This document shows, one piece after another, positions 8,201-13,159 of a stretch of 13,159 nucleotides of DNA. Source of the DNA: an uncultured Oscillospiraceae bacterium (GTDB taxonomy: Bacteria; Bacillota; Clostridia; Oscillospirales; Ruminococcaceae); NCBI GenBank assembly GCA_934232845.1, contig CAKQGD010000046.1, positions 1-13,159 of the forward strand, read 5' to 3'. The number at the start of each line of letters is the position of its first letter. Position 1 is the stretch's first letter. The position numbers were made by a program, and so were the translations under genes. The notes under the pieces were generated by a model, which searched no databases, was not told the DNA's origin, and saw only the letters and a list, made by a program, of their open reading frames with translations.

Positions 8201-9568
8201 TTGTTCGGCGCCTCTCAGGTTTACAAGGCGGGAACCATCTCGACCGTTGCGGAAAAAACGGCCTATGGCTATGTCAAAAAATATCTCGCGGAGCGTGAGA
8301 GAACCGTCCACAAAGCCGAGGAGGAACGGCTTGCTCTCGGCTGTACGGATGTCAAGCGCACTACGGGTCAGCATCCGGGCGGCATGGTGGTCATTCCGCA
8401 GGGGATGGAGGTCTGTGATTTCACGGCTGTGCAGTATCCGGCCGACAAGCGAGATTCCGGTATGATGACGACGCATTTCGACTTTCATTCGCTGCACGAT
8501 ACGATTCTGAAACTCGACGAGCTGGGTCACGATGTGCCCACGATGTACAAGCATCTTGAGGACTTCACCGGCGTAAAGATCGCGGACGTTCCGATCGGCG
8601 AGGAAGAGGTCATCAGCTTGTTTACCTCTCCGAAGGCGCTCGGCGTCACACCGCAGGATATCGACTGCGAAACCGGCACGCTTGCCTTGCCGGAGATGGG
8701 TACCGGTTTTGTGCGGCAGATGCTGATTGAGGCACAGCCGAAAAAGTTTTCCGATCTTCTGCAGATTTCAGGCCTGTCGCACGGCACGGATGTCTGGATC
8801 GGCAATGCGCAGGATCTGATTCACAGCGGCACCTGTACGATTTCCGAGGTGATCGGTACCCGTGACAGCATTATGCTGTATCTGATCTATAAGGGCGTTG
8901 ATCCGGGCCTCGCATTTAAGATTATGGAAATTACGCGAAAAGGAAATGCGCGCAAGGACCTGACTCCTGAAATGATCGATGATATGAAGGCGCACAATGT
9001 GCCGGACTGGTACATAGACAGCTGTTTTAAGATTAATTATATGTTCCCCAAGGCGCATGCAGCCGCGTATGTTATCTCCGCAATCAAGCTGGGATGGTAC
9101 AAGATTCATTATCCGCTGGAATTCTACGCGACCTATTTTACGGTGCGGCCGGATGACATGGAGGCTGAAACCGCTATTGCGGGAAGGGCAGCCGTACTCC
9201 GCCGTATTTCAGACCTGCGTGCGATGGGAAATGATCGTTCCGCAAAGGATGCGGATAAGCTGTATATGCTGACGATTCTCAATGAAATGATGGCGAGAGG
9301 GTATTCCTTTCTGCCGGTGGATTTGAAAAAATCAGAAGCGCTTCGCTATACGATTGAGGATGGAAAAATCCGTTTGCCGTTTGCCGCGATCGGTGGTGTC
9401 GGCATTACCGCCGCAGAGGGACTGTGGGCTGCCGCTCGTGCGGGGGAATATCTGTCTGTGGAGGAGTTCGCGACAAATGCGGGTGTTTCCAAGGGCGTCA
9501 TCGAATCGCTGCGTACAGTGGGCGCTTTCGGAGATCTGCCGGAAACCAGCCAGACTTCTCTCTTCTGA
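5285..9568 (+). CDS. polC: DNA polymerase III alpha subunit, PolC type
   Basis: PolC is the Gram-positive replicative polymerase with built-in 3'-5' proofreading. The 1427-residue length fits the family. In order: N-terminal and OB-fold regions (about 1-315); the first PHP part with H325-A-H327 and ITDHG; a DnaQ-like exonuclease inserted in it, with FDLETTG (D416, E418), HNAGFD (D503) and HRACDDA (H556, D561); the rest of PHP; and the C-family polymerase. The polymerase has a zinc-binding module (C899, C902, C924, C927), GDKQPDIDLNFSGE (D953, D955) and LDELGHD (D1078). The protein ends in QTSLF, a beta-clamp binding motif. ATG 5285 follows ispG by 3 nt; GGAGA at 5270-5274 within ispG is the ribosome binding site. 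All exonuclease and polymerase catalytic residues checked are present. Confidence 0.98.
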   Translation: MALLTFAESLGSGLSMPEELARSLGEIEHLEIDRETRSMQLRIRCLRLLAHEEIRFLEKSIRSVFELREAMVSPCYAPEMLTAEYLPELIIRLRDCSLPVNGFFDGSSFSLEGDVLTIRLQNGGESQLEQFGCSERLCTLIQEEFGRFISVRYAGVTVLDEENVLVQRLEQKQKEEKVVARPSEGKAFTFDAQGLPLVPGTMKVVYGRGVKGKPTPLCDVSETTGRVLVWGDVFKMDRFDTRDGIRAILSWYITDYTGSNIVKLMLERDKLGAAADVREGDTIVVQGLASYDRYDKEVNIRPDAIVKVGRKLREDSSEEKRIELHAHTKMSSMDGLVSAKDLVKTAARFGHPAIAITDHGVVQAFPDAAAAASDCKKAGKPIKILYGMEGYLVNDMLPAVTGSGEQLLDGDLIIFDLETTGLSAATERIIEIGAVRMRNGEITEEFDTFVDPGRRIPDEIVTITGITDEMVAGQPKEADALAAFYAFCGGENAVLIAHNAGFDTSFLKAAANRCKLPYHFTAVDTLIMARSLYPSLKSHKLGKLAEHLSLPEFQAHRACDDARELGLIFQKMLEKLPDVKTVGELNGAMEAGDYKKLPSYHVILLVENLTGLKNLYKLVSESHTETFYKHPRIRKSTLTRLREGLLVGSACEAGELFRAVLDGSQWNELCDTARFYDFLEVQPIGNNAFLMRSGRCKTEDDLRDLNRTIVRLGDHLGLPVVATGDVHFLNPEDAAFRAVLMAGMGFSDADNQPPLYLKTTEEMLEEFSYFGEEKARELVIDNPARIAARISDEIKPIPDGTFPPSIEGSDEQLAALCWERARRIYGDPIPQLIVDRLNKELDSIIKNGFSVMYMIAQKLVAKSESLGYLVGSRGSVGSSLVATMSGISEVNPLPPHYVCPECRWSDFIRDGSVGSGFDLPPKKCPKCGAECRRDGHDIPFETFLGFHGDKQPDIDLNFSGECQSQIHKYTEELFGASQVYKAGTISTVAEKTAYGYVKKYLAERERTVHKAEEERLALGCTDVKRTTGQHPGGMVVIPQGMEVCDFTAVQYPADKRDSGMMTTHFDFHSLHDTILKLDELGHDVPTMYKHLEDFTGVKIADVPIGEEEVISLFTSPKALGVTPQDIDCETGTLALPEMGTGFVRQMLIEAQPKKFSDLLQISGLSHGTDVWIGNAQDLIHSGTCTISEVIGTRDSIMLYLIYKGVDPGLAFKIMEITRKGNARKDLTPEMIDDMKAHNVPDWYIDSCFKINYMFPKAHAAAYVISAIKLGWYKIHYPLEFYATYFTVRPDDMEAETAIAGRAAVLRRISDLRAMGNDRSAKDADKLYMLTILNEMMARGYSFLPVDLKKSEALRYTIEDGKIRLPFAAIGGVGITAAEGLWAAARAGEYLSVEEFATNAGVSKGVIESLRTVGAFGDLPETSQTSLF

Positions 9569-9575
9569 TTTGTGT

Positions 9576-9591
9576 TTCAAAAATTTTTGAA
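9576..9591. repeat. Perfect 16-bp palindrome just after polC
   Basis: TTCAAAAATTTTTGAA is fully self-complementary and starts 7 bases after the polC stop. It has no GC core, so it would make a poor hairpin at RNA level, and the real terminator is about 120 bases further on. It could be a protein-binding site or chance in an AT-rich spacer. Confidence 0.5.
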
Positions 9592-9708
9592 GATAAAACG
9601 CTATTTTAAAATCAGACGTTGGAATAAGTGATTTTACTGCCGTCGCTGCCTGCAAAGGCCCGCAGAGAAAAAGCATATCGAAAAATGAGGGATGTACTGC
9701 GGTCAACA

Positions 9709-9750
9709 ACATCCGGCTTAGAGATTTCTCAGCCGGGTGTTTGTTTTTTT
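9709..9750 (+). terminator. Intrinsic terminator of the frr-polC operon
   Basis: ACATCCGGCT (9709-9718) pairs with AGCCGGGTGT (9731-9740), ten pairs with one G-U; GAG/CTC inside the loop can extend the stem. It is followed at once by TTGTTTTTTT (9741-9750). This is a textbook Rho-independent terminator, about 140 nt after the polC stop, so the polC mRNA has a rather long 3' tail. Confidence 0.92.
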
Positions 9751-9894
9751 ACTATAAGAAATCGTTGTTACCTCTATGCGGTCGGTTAAAACAAAAGAAG
9801 TGTCCGGATACGAAAACCGCATCGTATTTTCAGATATGGCCGTGACCGCCGTGCCGCGTATGTTTTCTTGTGAAATTAAGATGTTCTTATCCTA

Positions 9895-9923
9895 TTGACA
9901 AAGAGGAGAAAAACAAGTATGCT
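9895..9923 (+). promoter_or_regulatory. Sigma-70/SigA-type promoter of the blaI-blaR operon
   Basis: A perfect -35 box TTGACA (9895-9900) and a -10 box TATGCT (9918-9923) are separated by 17 nt. The transcription start is expected near 9930, inside the operator-like dyads, leaving a 5' leader of about 50 nt. No other promoter candidate of this quality was seen between polC and blaI. Confidence 0.85.
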
Positions 9924-9967
9924 TTTATTATACGATGGTATAACAGATATGCAAACGTATAATAAAA
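9923..9967. promoter_or_regulatory. Tandem operator-like dyads (candidate BlaI-type operators)
   Basis: Two 16-bp dyads of the same design lie between the -10 box and the start codon. The first is TTATAC-GATG-GTATAA (9928-9943), perfect. The second is ATATGC-AAAC-GTATAA (9947-9962), imperfect. Their centres are 19 bp apart. In addition, TTTTATTATACG (9923-9934) and CGTATAATAAAA (9956-9967) form a perfect 12-bp outer inverted repeat. BlaI and MecI are known to bind paired dyads over their own promoters; the half-site here (GTATAA) differs from the staphylococcal TACA/TGTA core, so assignment to this BlaI is inference from position and symmetry. Confidence 0.75.
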
Positions 9968-9980
9968 GGTTGTGGTATAT

Positions 9981-10391
9981 ATGAAAAACGAAATCAAACG
10001 GCTGGGCGATGCCGAACTGGAAATTATGCAGGTGATCTGGTCAGCGGAAAAGCCCATTATGGCAGCTCGAATTCTGGAACTTTTGCAGGAAAAGAGAAAA
10101 TGGGCGCTTTCCACATTGATGACTTCACTGGCACGGCTCGCAGAGAAAGGCTTTGTTTTTTGCGATAGAACGCATCGAAACAATCAGTATACCGCGCTTA
10201 TCTCTGAAGAGGACTATAAGAGAAAAGAAAGCAAAAATTTTTTAGAGCGTCTCTATGGGAACTCCCTTCAGGGATTGGTAGCGACTCTTTATCATGACAA
10301 AAGCATTAGTGAGGAGGATATCATAGAACTTCGCAGCTTTTTGGATAAGTTGGAGAAGGGGGAAGATGGATGCCGGAACAGATTTTTCTGA
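9981..10391 (+). CDS. blaI: BlaI/MecI-family winged-helix repressor
   Basis: This is a dimeric DNA-binding repressor, in known systems inactivated by proteolysis after the partner M56 receptor senses its signal. The 136-residue protein has the family pattern: LGDAELEIMQVIW (8-20), a recognition helix with its flank around ALSTLMTSLARLAEKG (42-57), a wing ending in NQYTALISEEDY, then the helical dimerisation part (KESKNFLERLYGNSLQGLV, then SEEDIIELRSFLDKLE). ATG 9981 is preferred over an in-frame GTG at 9972, which would lie only 2 nt from the AAAAGG (9964-9969) ribosome binding site. The last 22 nt overlap blaR. At the position of the Asn101-Phe102 cleavage site in staphylococcal BlaI/MecI this protein has T102-L103. 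The gene looks AT-richer than polC. The regulated target is unknown; 'blaI' denotes family only. Confidence 0.92.
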   Translation: MKNEIKRLGDAELEIMQVIWSAEKPIMAARILELLQEKRKWALSTLMTSLARLAEKGFVFCDRTHRNNQYTALISEEDYKRKESKNFLERLYGNSLQGLVATLYHDKSISEEDIIELRSFLDKLEKGEDGCRNRFF

Positions 10392-12706
10392 CGGTTTTGG
10401 AACTATCAATATCGATTGGCGGTATTGTGGTTTTGATTAAGCTGTTCTCACCGCTGTTCAATAAATACTATACGGCCAAATGGAAATATTGGGTTTGGCT
10501 GATCTTGGCATTTCGACTGCTGCTGCCGGTAAACATCAATGTTGCACAGCCGCCTGTTCATATCAGTGTCCCGCAGATTACCATTGTTCAGGATACGGAG
10601 CGAAAGGAAGCGGCAGAAGAAAATTCGGCGATTCTTTCGCCTTTCGAAAGAGAAGAACCGAAAGGAGAAATCAATGCCGCAAAGACTTCCCGCAGTATAA
10701 CTCTGTGGGGCATTTTTACAGAAGTATGGCTGTTCGGAATACTGTTTTTTCTTATCGGACTGACAATACGGCATCGAAGTTTCTGTAAACGGATTTTTCG
10801 TTGGTCAAAGCCGGTGCAAAAGGAGGAAATCTGCCTGCGGGTAGAGAAATCAGCGGCTTCTGTGCATATAAAACCGCCCCGTGTTATTTGCAGTGAAATG
10901 ACCTCCAGTCCGATGGTTTTTGGGCTTTTTCGGCCGGTGCTTGTTCTTCCGCACACGGACTACGCAGAGCAGGACTTTGCCTTTATTCTGCAGCACGAGC
11001 TGGTCCATCTTCGCCGGCTGGATTTGTGGTATAAGCTGATTCTTTCGCTGGCTAACGCGCTGCACTGGTTCAATCCGTTGGTGTATCTGCTGGTGCGCGA
11101 AGCAAACGCCGATTTAGAGCGTTCCTGCGACAGTGAAGTGGTGCGCGGACTGAACTATGAAGAGAAAAAAGCCTATAGTGAGACGATCTTGGCCGCGATC
11201 CGACGGGAAAAATATTTCCCGTCTACTTTCTCCACCTGTTTTCGCGGCGGAAAGAAGACCATGGAGGAGAGATTTCGCAATATCCTTGCTCCGTCAAAGC
11301 ACCGTCGGGGAACAGCAGCATTATTCGCTGTCCTGCTTGGCGCGGGGTTGGCCGGAGGGCTGATTGCCTGCGATCTGCAGGGAATCACGCTTCATGATGA
11401 AAATGCCGGTGTATTCGATACGAATGCGCAGCCGCGGGAAAATCGCGCCGTAAAAGCGCATACAGTGGTATTTACCGGTTTTCAAACCGCCGGCGTGCGA
11501 AAGGATACTGTGTCTTCGGAGATAAAAGGTCAGATATCGCCGCAGGGCCTCTGTACGGCGATCGAGATTGAGAGGGGGCCGGATCTGGAATTAAAACCGA
11601 TGGGGATGGAAATCACTCTGCCGGCAGAGTGGGAAATTCGAACGCCTGCCGCGGGAGAAGGCATGTACAACGATTTTTGTACCTACAGCCCGGTGAATCT
11701 CTATAAAAACGGCGTTTGTATCGGAACGATGGGCTGTGATCGATTTTTTGAAAGCCAACTGGAGGAATGGGAAAAGGCATGGACCCCGGACGGGAAGTGG
11801 AATCCTCCGGAGGAATATTGGGGACTTTACTGGCCGCGTATGACAGGAAACTGCCGCTGGGAGGGACTGACAGAAATACAGCGGACGGAGAAATTATTTG
11901 TCGGGACCTGTCAGGTGCTTTATGAAAAGGAAATATCCGGTACCGAAAAGGCACAGACGAATAAGGGGATTCTTGCGCATGATGCGGATCTGCTCCAATA
12001 TATATCGATCGAACTGCGTGACGACATGGCGACAAGGGAAGAACTGGAGGCAATCGCGCGGAGCATCCGCCTTTTTCTTGTAACGGCTTCCAGCGAGCAG
12101 CCGGTGGAGCTGATTTTGACAACTCCCGCGGCGCCGGAGGGGGACGGGTTTGAAAAAACAACGATTCTTTTTCCTTCGGACGATGGCAGATACGGATATC
12201 ACGATACGGCTTCAGAGATAAAACCCTTTTACGCGAGTCTTTCTCTGCCGAAGGGATACAGTGTTCAGCCTCTTTCAGAAGAGGGTGAGAGGATGCCAAG
12301 CTGTCGCTTTAATCTGCTGCGGTCAAAGCAGGGAATCTTTTGCGAGGGAAAACAGATCGGTACGATCGGCTGCAATGCCTTTAAGAATATTCCGGAAGCA
12401 GAAGGCGCATATATGGCGGTGTATAACGAGATTATGCTCGGTTCCCTTGTAAGCTGGGACATCAATTATACGCCGGTGGCAGAGGCAGAAGACTTTCGCT
12501 TCTGCAATGCGGTCTGCAGACTTGCATGGAAGGAAGTACCGCAGGGAGAATCAGCAGCGGGAATAGAATACGAATATTGTCCGGCAGTATTGTCCTATAA
12601 CCGGGATCTGCAGGTCTACATCGGCGCGGCCTTTGAGGAAAACAGCATTACACAGGAGCAGCAAAAGGCGATTGCCAGGAGCATTGTGCTCCACGCAGAG
12701 CTGTAA
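10370..12706 (+). CDS. BlaR1/MecR1-like M56 metalloprotease receptor with a duplicated, non-penicillin-binding sensor
   Basis: This is a membrane sensor-protease of peptidase family M56, 778 residues, partner of the overlapping BlaI-type repressor. Membrane helices are at about 5-25, 38-54, 110-133 and 313-334. The cytoplasmic protease loop contains SPMVFGLFRPVLVLPH, H209-E-L-V-H213 and the acidic segment EANADLERSCD (from 244) that should supply the third zinc ligand. After the fourth helix, which ends LIACD (C334, lipobox-like), the roughly 440-residue extracellular part lacks KTG, SxN or a plausible active-site SxxK set, unlike classical BlaR1. It instead holds two related domains (about 417-569 and 626-775), each starting with LP, containing IGTxGC in the middle and ending with IARSI. 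AAGGGGGA at 10356-10363 is the ribosome binding site, 6 nt before the ATG. Ligand and regulon are unknown. Confidence 0.9.
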   Translation: MPEQIFLTVLELSISIGGIVVLIKLFSPLFNKYYTAKWKYWVWLILAFRLLLPVNINVAQPPVHISVPQITIVQDTERKEAAEENSAILSPFEREEPKGEINAAKTSRSITLWGIFTEVWLFGILFFLIGLTIRHRSFCKRIFRWSKPVQKEEICLRVEKSAASVHIKPPRVICSEMTSSPMVFGLFRPVLVLPHTDYAEQDFAFILQHELVHLRRLDLWYKLILSLANALHWFNPLVYLLVREANADLERSCDSEVVRGLNYEEKKAYSETILAAIRREKYFPSTFSTCFRGGKKTMEERFRNILAPSKHRRGTAALFAVLLGAGLAGGLIACDLQGITLHDENAGVFDTNAQPRENRAVKAHTVVFTGFQTAGVRKDTVSSEIKGQISPQGLCTAIEIERGPDLELKPMGMEITLPAEWEIRTPAAGEGMYNDFCTYSPVNLYKNGVCIGTMGCDRFFESQLEEWEKAWTPDGKWNPPEEYWGLYWPRMTGNCRWEGLTEIQRTEKLFVGTCQVLYEKEISGTEKAQTNKGILAHDADLLQYISIELRDDMATREELEAIARSIRLFLVTASSEQPVELILTTPAAPEGDGFEKTTILFPSDDGRYGYHDTASEIKPFYASLSLPKGYSVQPLSEEGERMPSCRFNLLRSKQGIFCEGKQIGTIGCNAFKNIPEAEGAYMAVYNEIMLGSLVSWDINYTPVAEAEDFRFCNAVCRLAWKEVPQGESAAGIEYEYCPAVLSYNRDLQVYIGAAFEENSITQEQQKAIARSIVLHAEL
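11618..12076 (+). repeat. Sensor domain copy A within the BlaR-like protein
   Basis: Residues 417-569. It starts LPAEWEI, has the core GVCIGTMGCDRFF (C456), continues through a TCQVLYEKEI strand-like segment and ends with a helix EELEAIARSIRLF. It aligns by eye with copy B (residues 626-775): LP to the core Cys is 39 residues here against 42, and core Cys to IARSI is 106 against 100. Identity is low, so this is an old duplication visible at protein level only. Confidence 0.7.
12245..12694 (+). repeat. Sensor domain copy B within the BlaR-like protein
   Basis: Residues 626-775. It starts LPKGYSV, has the core GKQIGTIGCNAF (C668), a matching VCRLAWKEV segment and the closing helix EQQKAIARSIVLH almost at the C-terminus. 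The IARSI ending recalls the last helix of clostridial DUF4367-like extracellular domains, but I cannot confirm family membership. Confidence 0.7.
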
Positions 12707-12765
12707 AAGCCGGATGCAGGAGGCGAAGGCTGCATAGAAAAATTAGTTGAATGATAAATGAAGAT

Positions 12766-12807
12766 GCCCGCAGGCTCTGCGGTTAGGGCCTGCGGGCTTT
12801 TGATTTT
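12766..12807 (+). terminator. Intrinsic terminator of the blaI-blaR operon
   Basis: GCCCGCAGGC (12766-12775) pairs perfectly with GCCTGCGGGC (12788-12797) around a 12-nt loop, followed by TTTTGATTTT (12798-12807). It lies 60 nt after the receptor stop. The T run is on the + strand only. Confidence 0.93.
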
Positions 12808-12810
12808 GCC

Positions 12811-12853
12811 AAAAGAGAAAAAACCTCTCCATCTTTGCAGAAGGAGAGGTTTT
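12811..12853 (-). terminator. Bidirectional terminator of the convergent rubrerythrin gene
   Basis: AAAACCTCTCC (12820-12830) pairs perfectly with GGAGAGGTTTT (12843-12853), loop 12 nt. Read on the - strand the stem ends in TTTTTT followed by CTCTTTT (complement of 12811-12823), directly after the rubrerythrin stop. On the + strand the stem also ends in TTTT followed by AATTTTA, so it can back up the blaR terminator. Confidence 0.88.
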
Positions 12854-12864
12854 AATTTTATGAA

Positions 12865-13159
12865 TTAACCGAAATATCTCTTGAGAAGACCTGCGAAGGC
12901 TCTGCCGTGACGGGCTTCGTCGCGGGCCATTTCATGAACGGTGTCATGGATGGCGTCGAGGTTCAGCTCCTTCGCACGCTTGGCGAGCATGGTCTTGCCC
13001 ATGGTAGCGCCGTTTTCAGCTTCTACGCGCATTTCAAGGTTCTTCTTGGTGGAATCGGTGACAACTTCGCCGAGCAGTTCGGCAAACTTGGCGGCATGCT
13101 CCGCTTCTTCATAAGCGGCTTTTTCCCAATAAAGGCCGATCTCGGGGTAGCCCTCACGG
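12865..13159 (-). CDS. Rubrerythrin-family protein, C-terminal ferritin-like part (5' end outside window)
   Basis: Rubrerythrins are non-haem di-iron peroxidases that protect anaerobes from hydrogen peroxide and oxygen. The frame is open to the window edge and gives 97 C-terminal residues, ending YFG-TAA. Visible are EIGLYWEKAAYEEAEHAAKF with an EEAEH iron-ligand helix, then LEMRVEAENGATMGK with conserved Glu residues, and HEMARDEARHGRAF with a DEARH ligand helix. The protein stops right after the four-helix domain and has no C-terminal rubredoxin CxxC modules. So either rubredoxin is N-terminal (reverse rubrerythrin, as in clostridial NADH peroxidase) or absent; the missing 5' part would decide. 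It is transcribed towards blaR from a promoter outside the window. Confidence 0.92.
   Translation of the reverse strand, partial: REGYPEIGLYWEKAAYEEAEHAAKFAELLGEVVTDSTKKNLEMRVEAENGATMGKTMLAKRAKELNLDAIHDTVHEMARDEARHGRAFAGLLKRYFG

Larger units (their letters stand above)
9569..9971. other. Intergenic region between polC and the regulator operon
   Basis: This stretch of about 400 bases holds no supportable gene. It contains, in order, a perfect AT-rich palindrome (9576-9591), a strong terminator for the polC operon (9709-9750), about 145 bases in which I see only short weak inverted repeats, then the promoter and operator-like dyads of the blaI-type gene. A 53-codon frame from GTG 9628 to TAA 9789 runs through the terminator and has no clear ribosome binding site, so it is not called. 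Confidence 0.7.

Noticed and set aside
9628..9789. Small 53-codon frame after polC
   Set aside because: No clear ribosome binding site, GTG start, and it reads through the strong intrinsic terminator at 9709-9750.
9765..9792. Possible promoter TTGTTA-16-TAAAAC
   Set aside because: Weak match to both boxes, and a near-consensus promoter lies closer to blaI at 9895-9923.
9776..9822. Inverted repeat ATGCGGT ... ACCGCAT, overlapped by ATACG ... CGTAT
   Set aside because: Short arms with a long loop and competing pairings; not distinguishable from chance.
9972..9980. GTG start for the BlaI-type repressor
   Set aside because: Only 2 nt from the AAAAGG ribosome binding site; ATG 9981 is better spaced and gives the usual N-terminus.
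11613..12299. 228-codon - strand frame inside the BlaR-like gene
   Set aside because: Low-complexity Pro/Ser/Arg-rich translation typical of an antisense shadow; the + strand frame is continuous and shows duplicated domains.
12707..12864. Possible CRISPR-like or repeat structure in the GC-rich stems after blaR
   Set aside because: There are only two different hairpins, each with a T run, explained fully as convergent terminators.

Overview
The window looks like a chromosomal segment of a Gram-positive, Bacillota-type bacterium, most likely a Clostridia member related to the Oscillospiraceae/Ruminococcaceae. The grounds are the gene order frr-uppS-cdsA-dxr-rseP-ispG-polC (a conserved Firmicutes arrangement), the presence of PolC (the Gram-positive replicative polymerase), a BlaI/M56-BlaR-type regulator pair, and the C-terminal part of an anaerobe-type rubrerythrin. 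Base composition is moderately GC-rich by eye. The genus assignment is inference only.

Region 1 (1-9750, + strand) is one housekeeping operon. It begins inside frr (ribosome recycling factor; the 5' part is outside the window). It continues with uppS (undecaprenyl diphosphate synthase), cdsA (CDP-diacylglycerol synthase), dxr (DXP reductoisomerase), rseP/rasP (site-2 intramembrane protease), ispG (HMBPP synthase) and polC. Genes are overlapping or separated by 3-18 nt, except for a 120-nt dxr-rseP gap that holds three consecutive RNA hairpins. Dxr and IspG are MEP-pathway steps that supply IPP/DMAPP, UppS extends these to the C55 lipid carrier for cell wall synthesis, and CdsA supplies CDP-DAG for phospholipids, so the block joins envelope lipid supply with translation and replication functions. 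A strong intrinsic terminator at 9709-9750 closes the operon.

Region 2 (9751-12807, + strand) is an independent regulatory operon. It has a near-consensus promoter (TTGACA-17-TATGCT), two tandem operator-like dyads over and just after the expected start site, a BlaI/MecI-family repressor, and an overlapping 778-aa BlaR1/MecR1-like M56 metalloprotease-receptor. The extracellular part of the receptor shows no penicillin-binding motifs. Instead it carries two diverged copies of a domain of about 150 residues. No beta-lactamase or other obvious target gene lies beside it. A strong terminator ends this operon at 12766-12807. This is the most unusual part of the window.

Region 3 (12811-13159, - strand) is a convergent gene: the C-terminal 97 residues of a rubrerythrin-family protein that ends directly after its ferritin-like domain, with its own (bidirectional-looking) terminator. 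No RNA genes, CRISPR arrays, insertion sequences or phage genes were seen.
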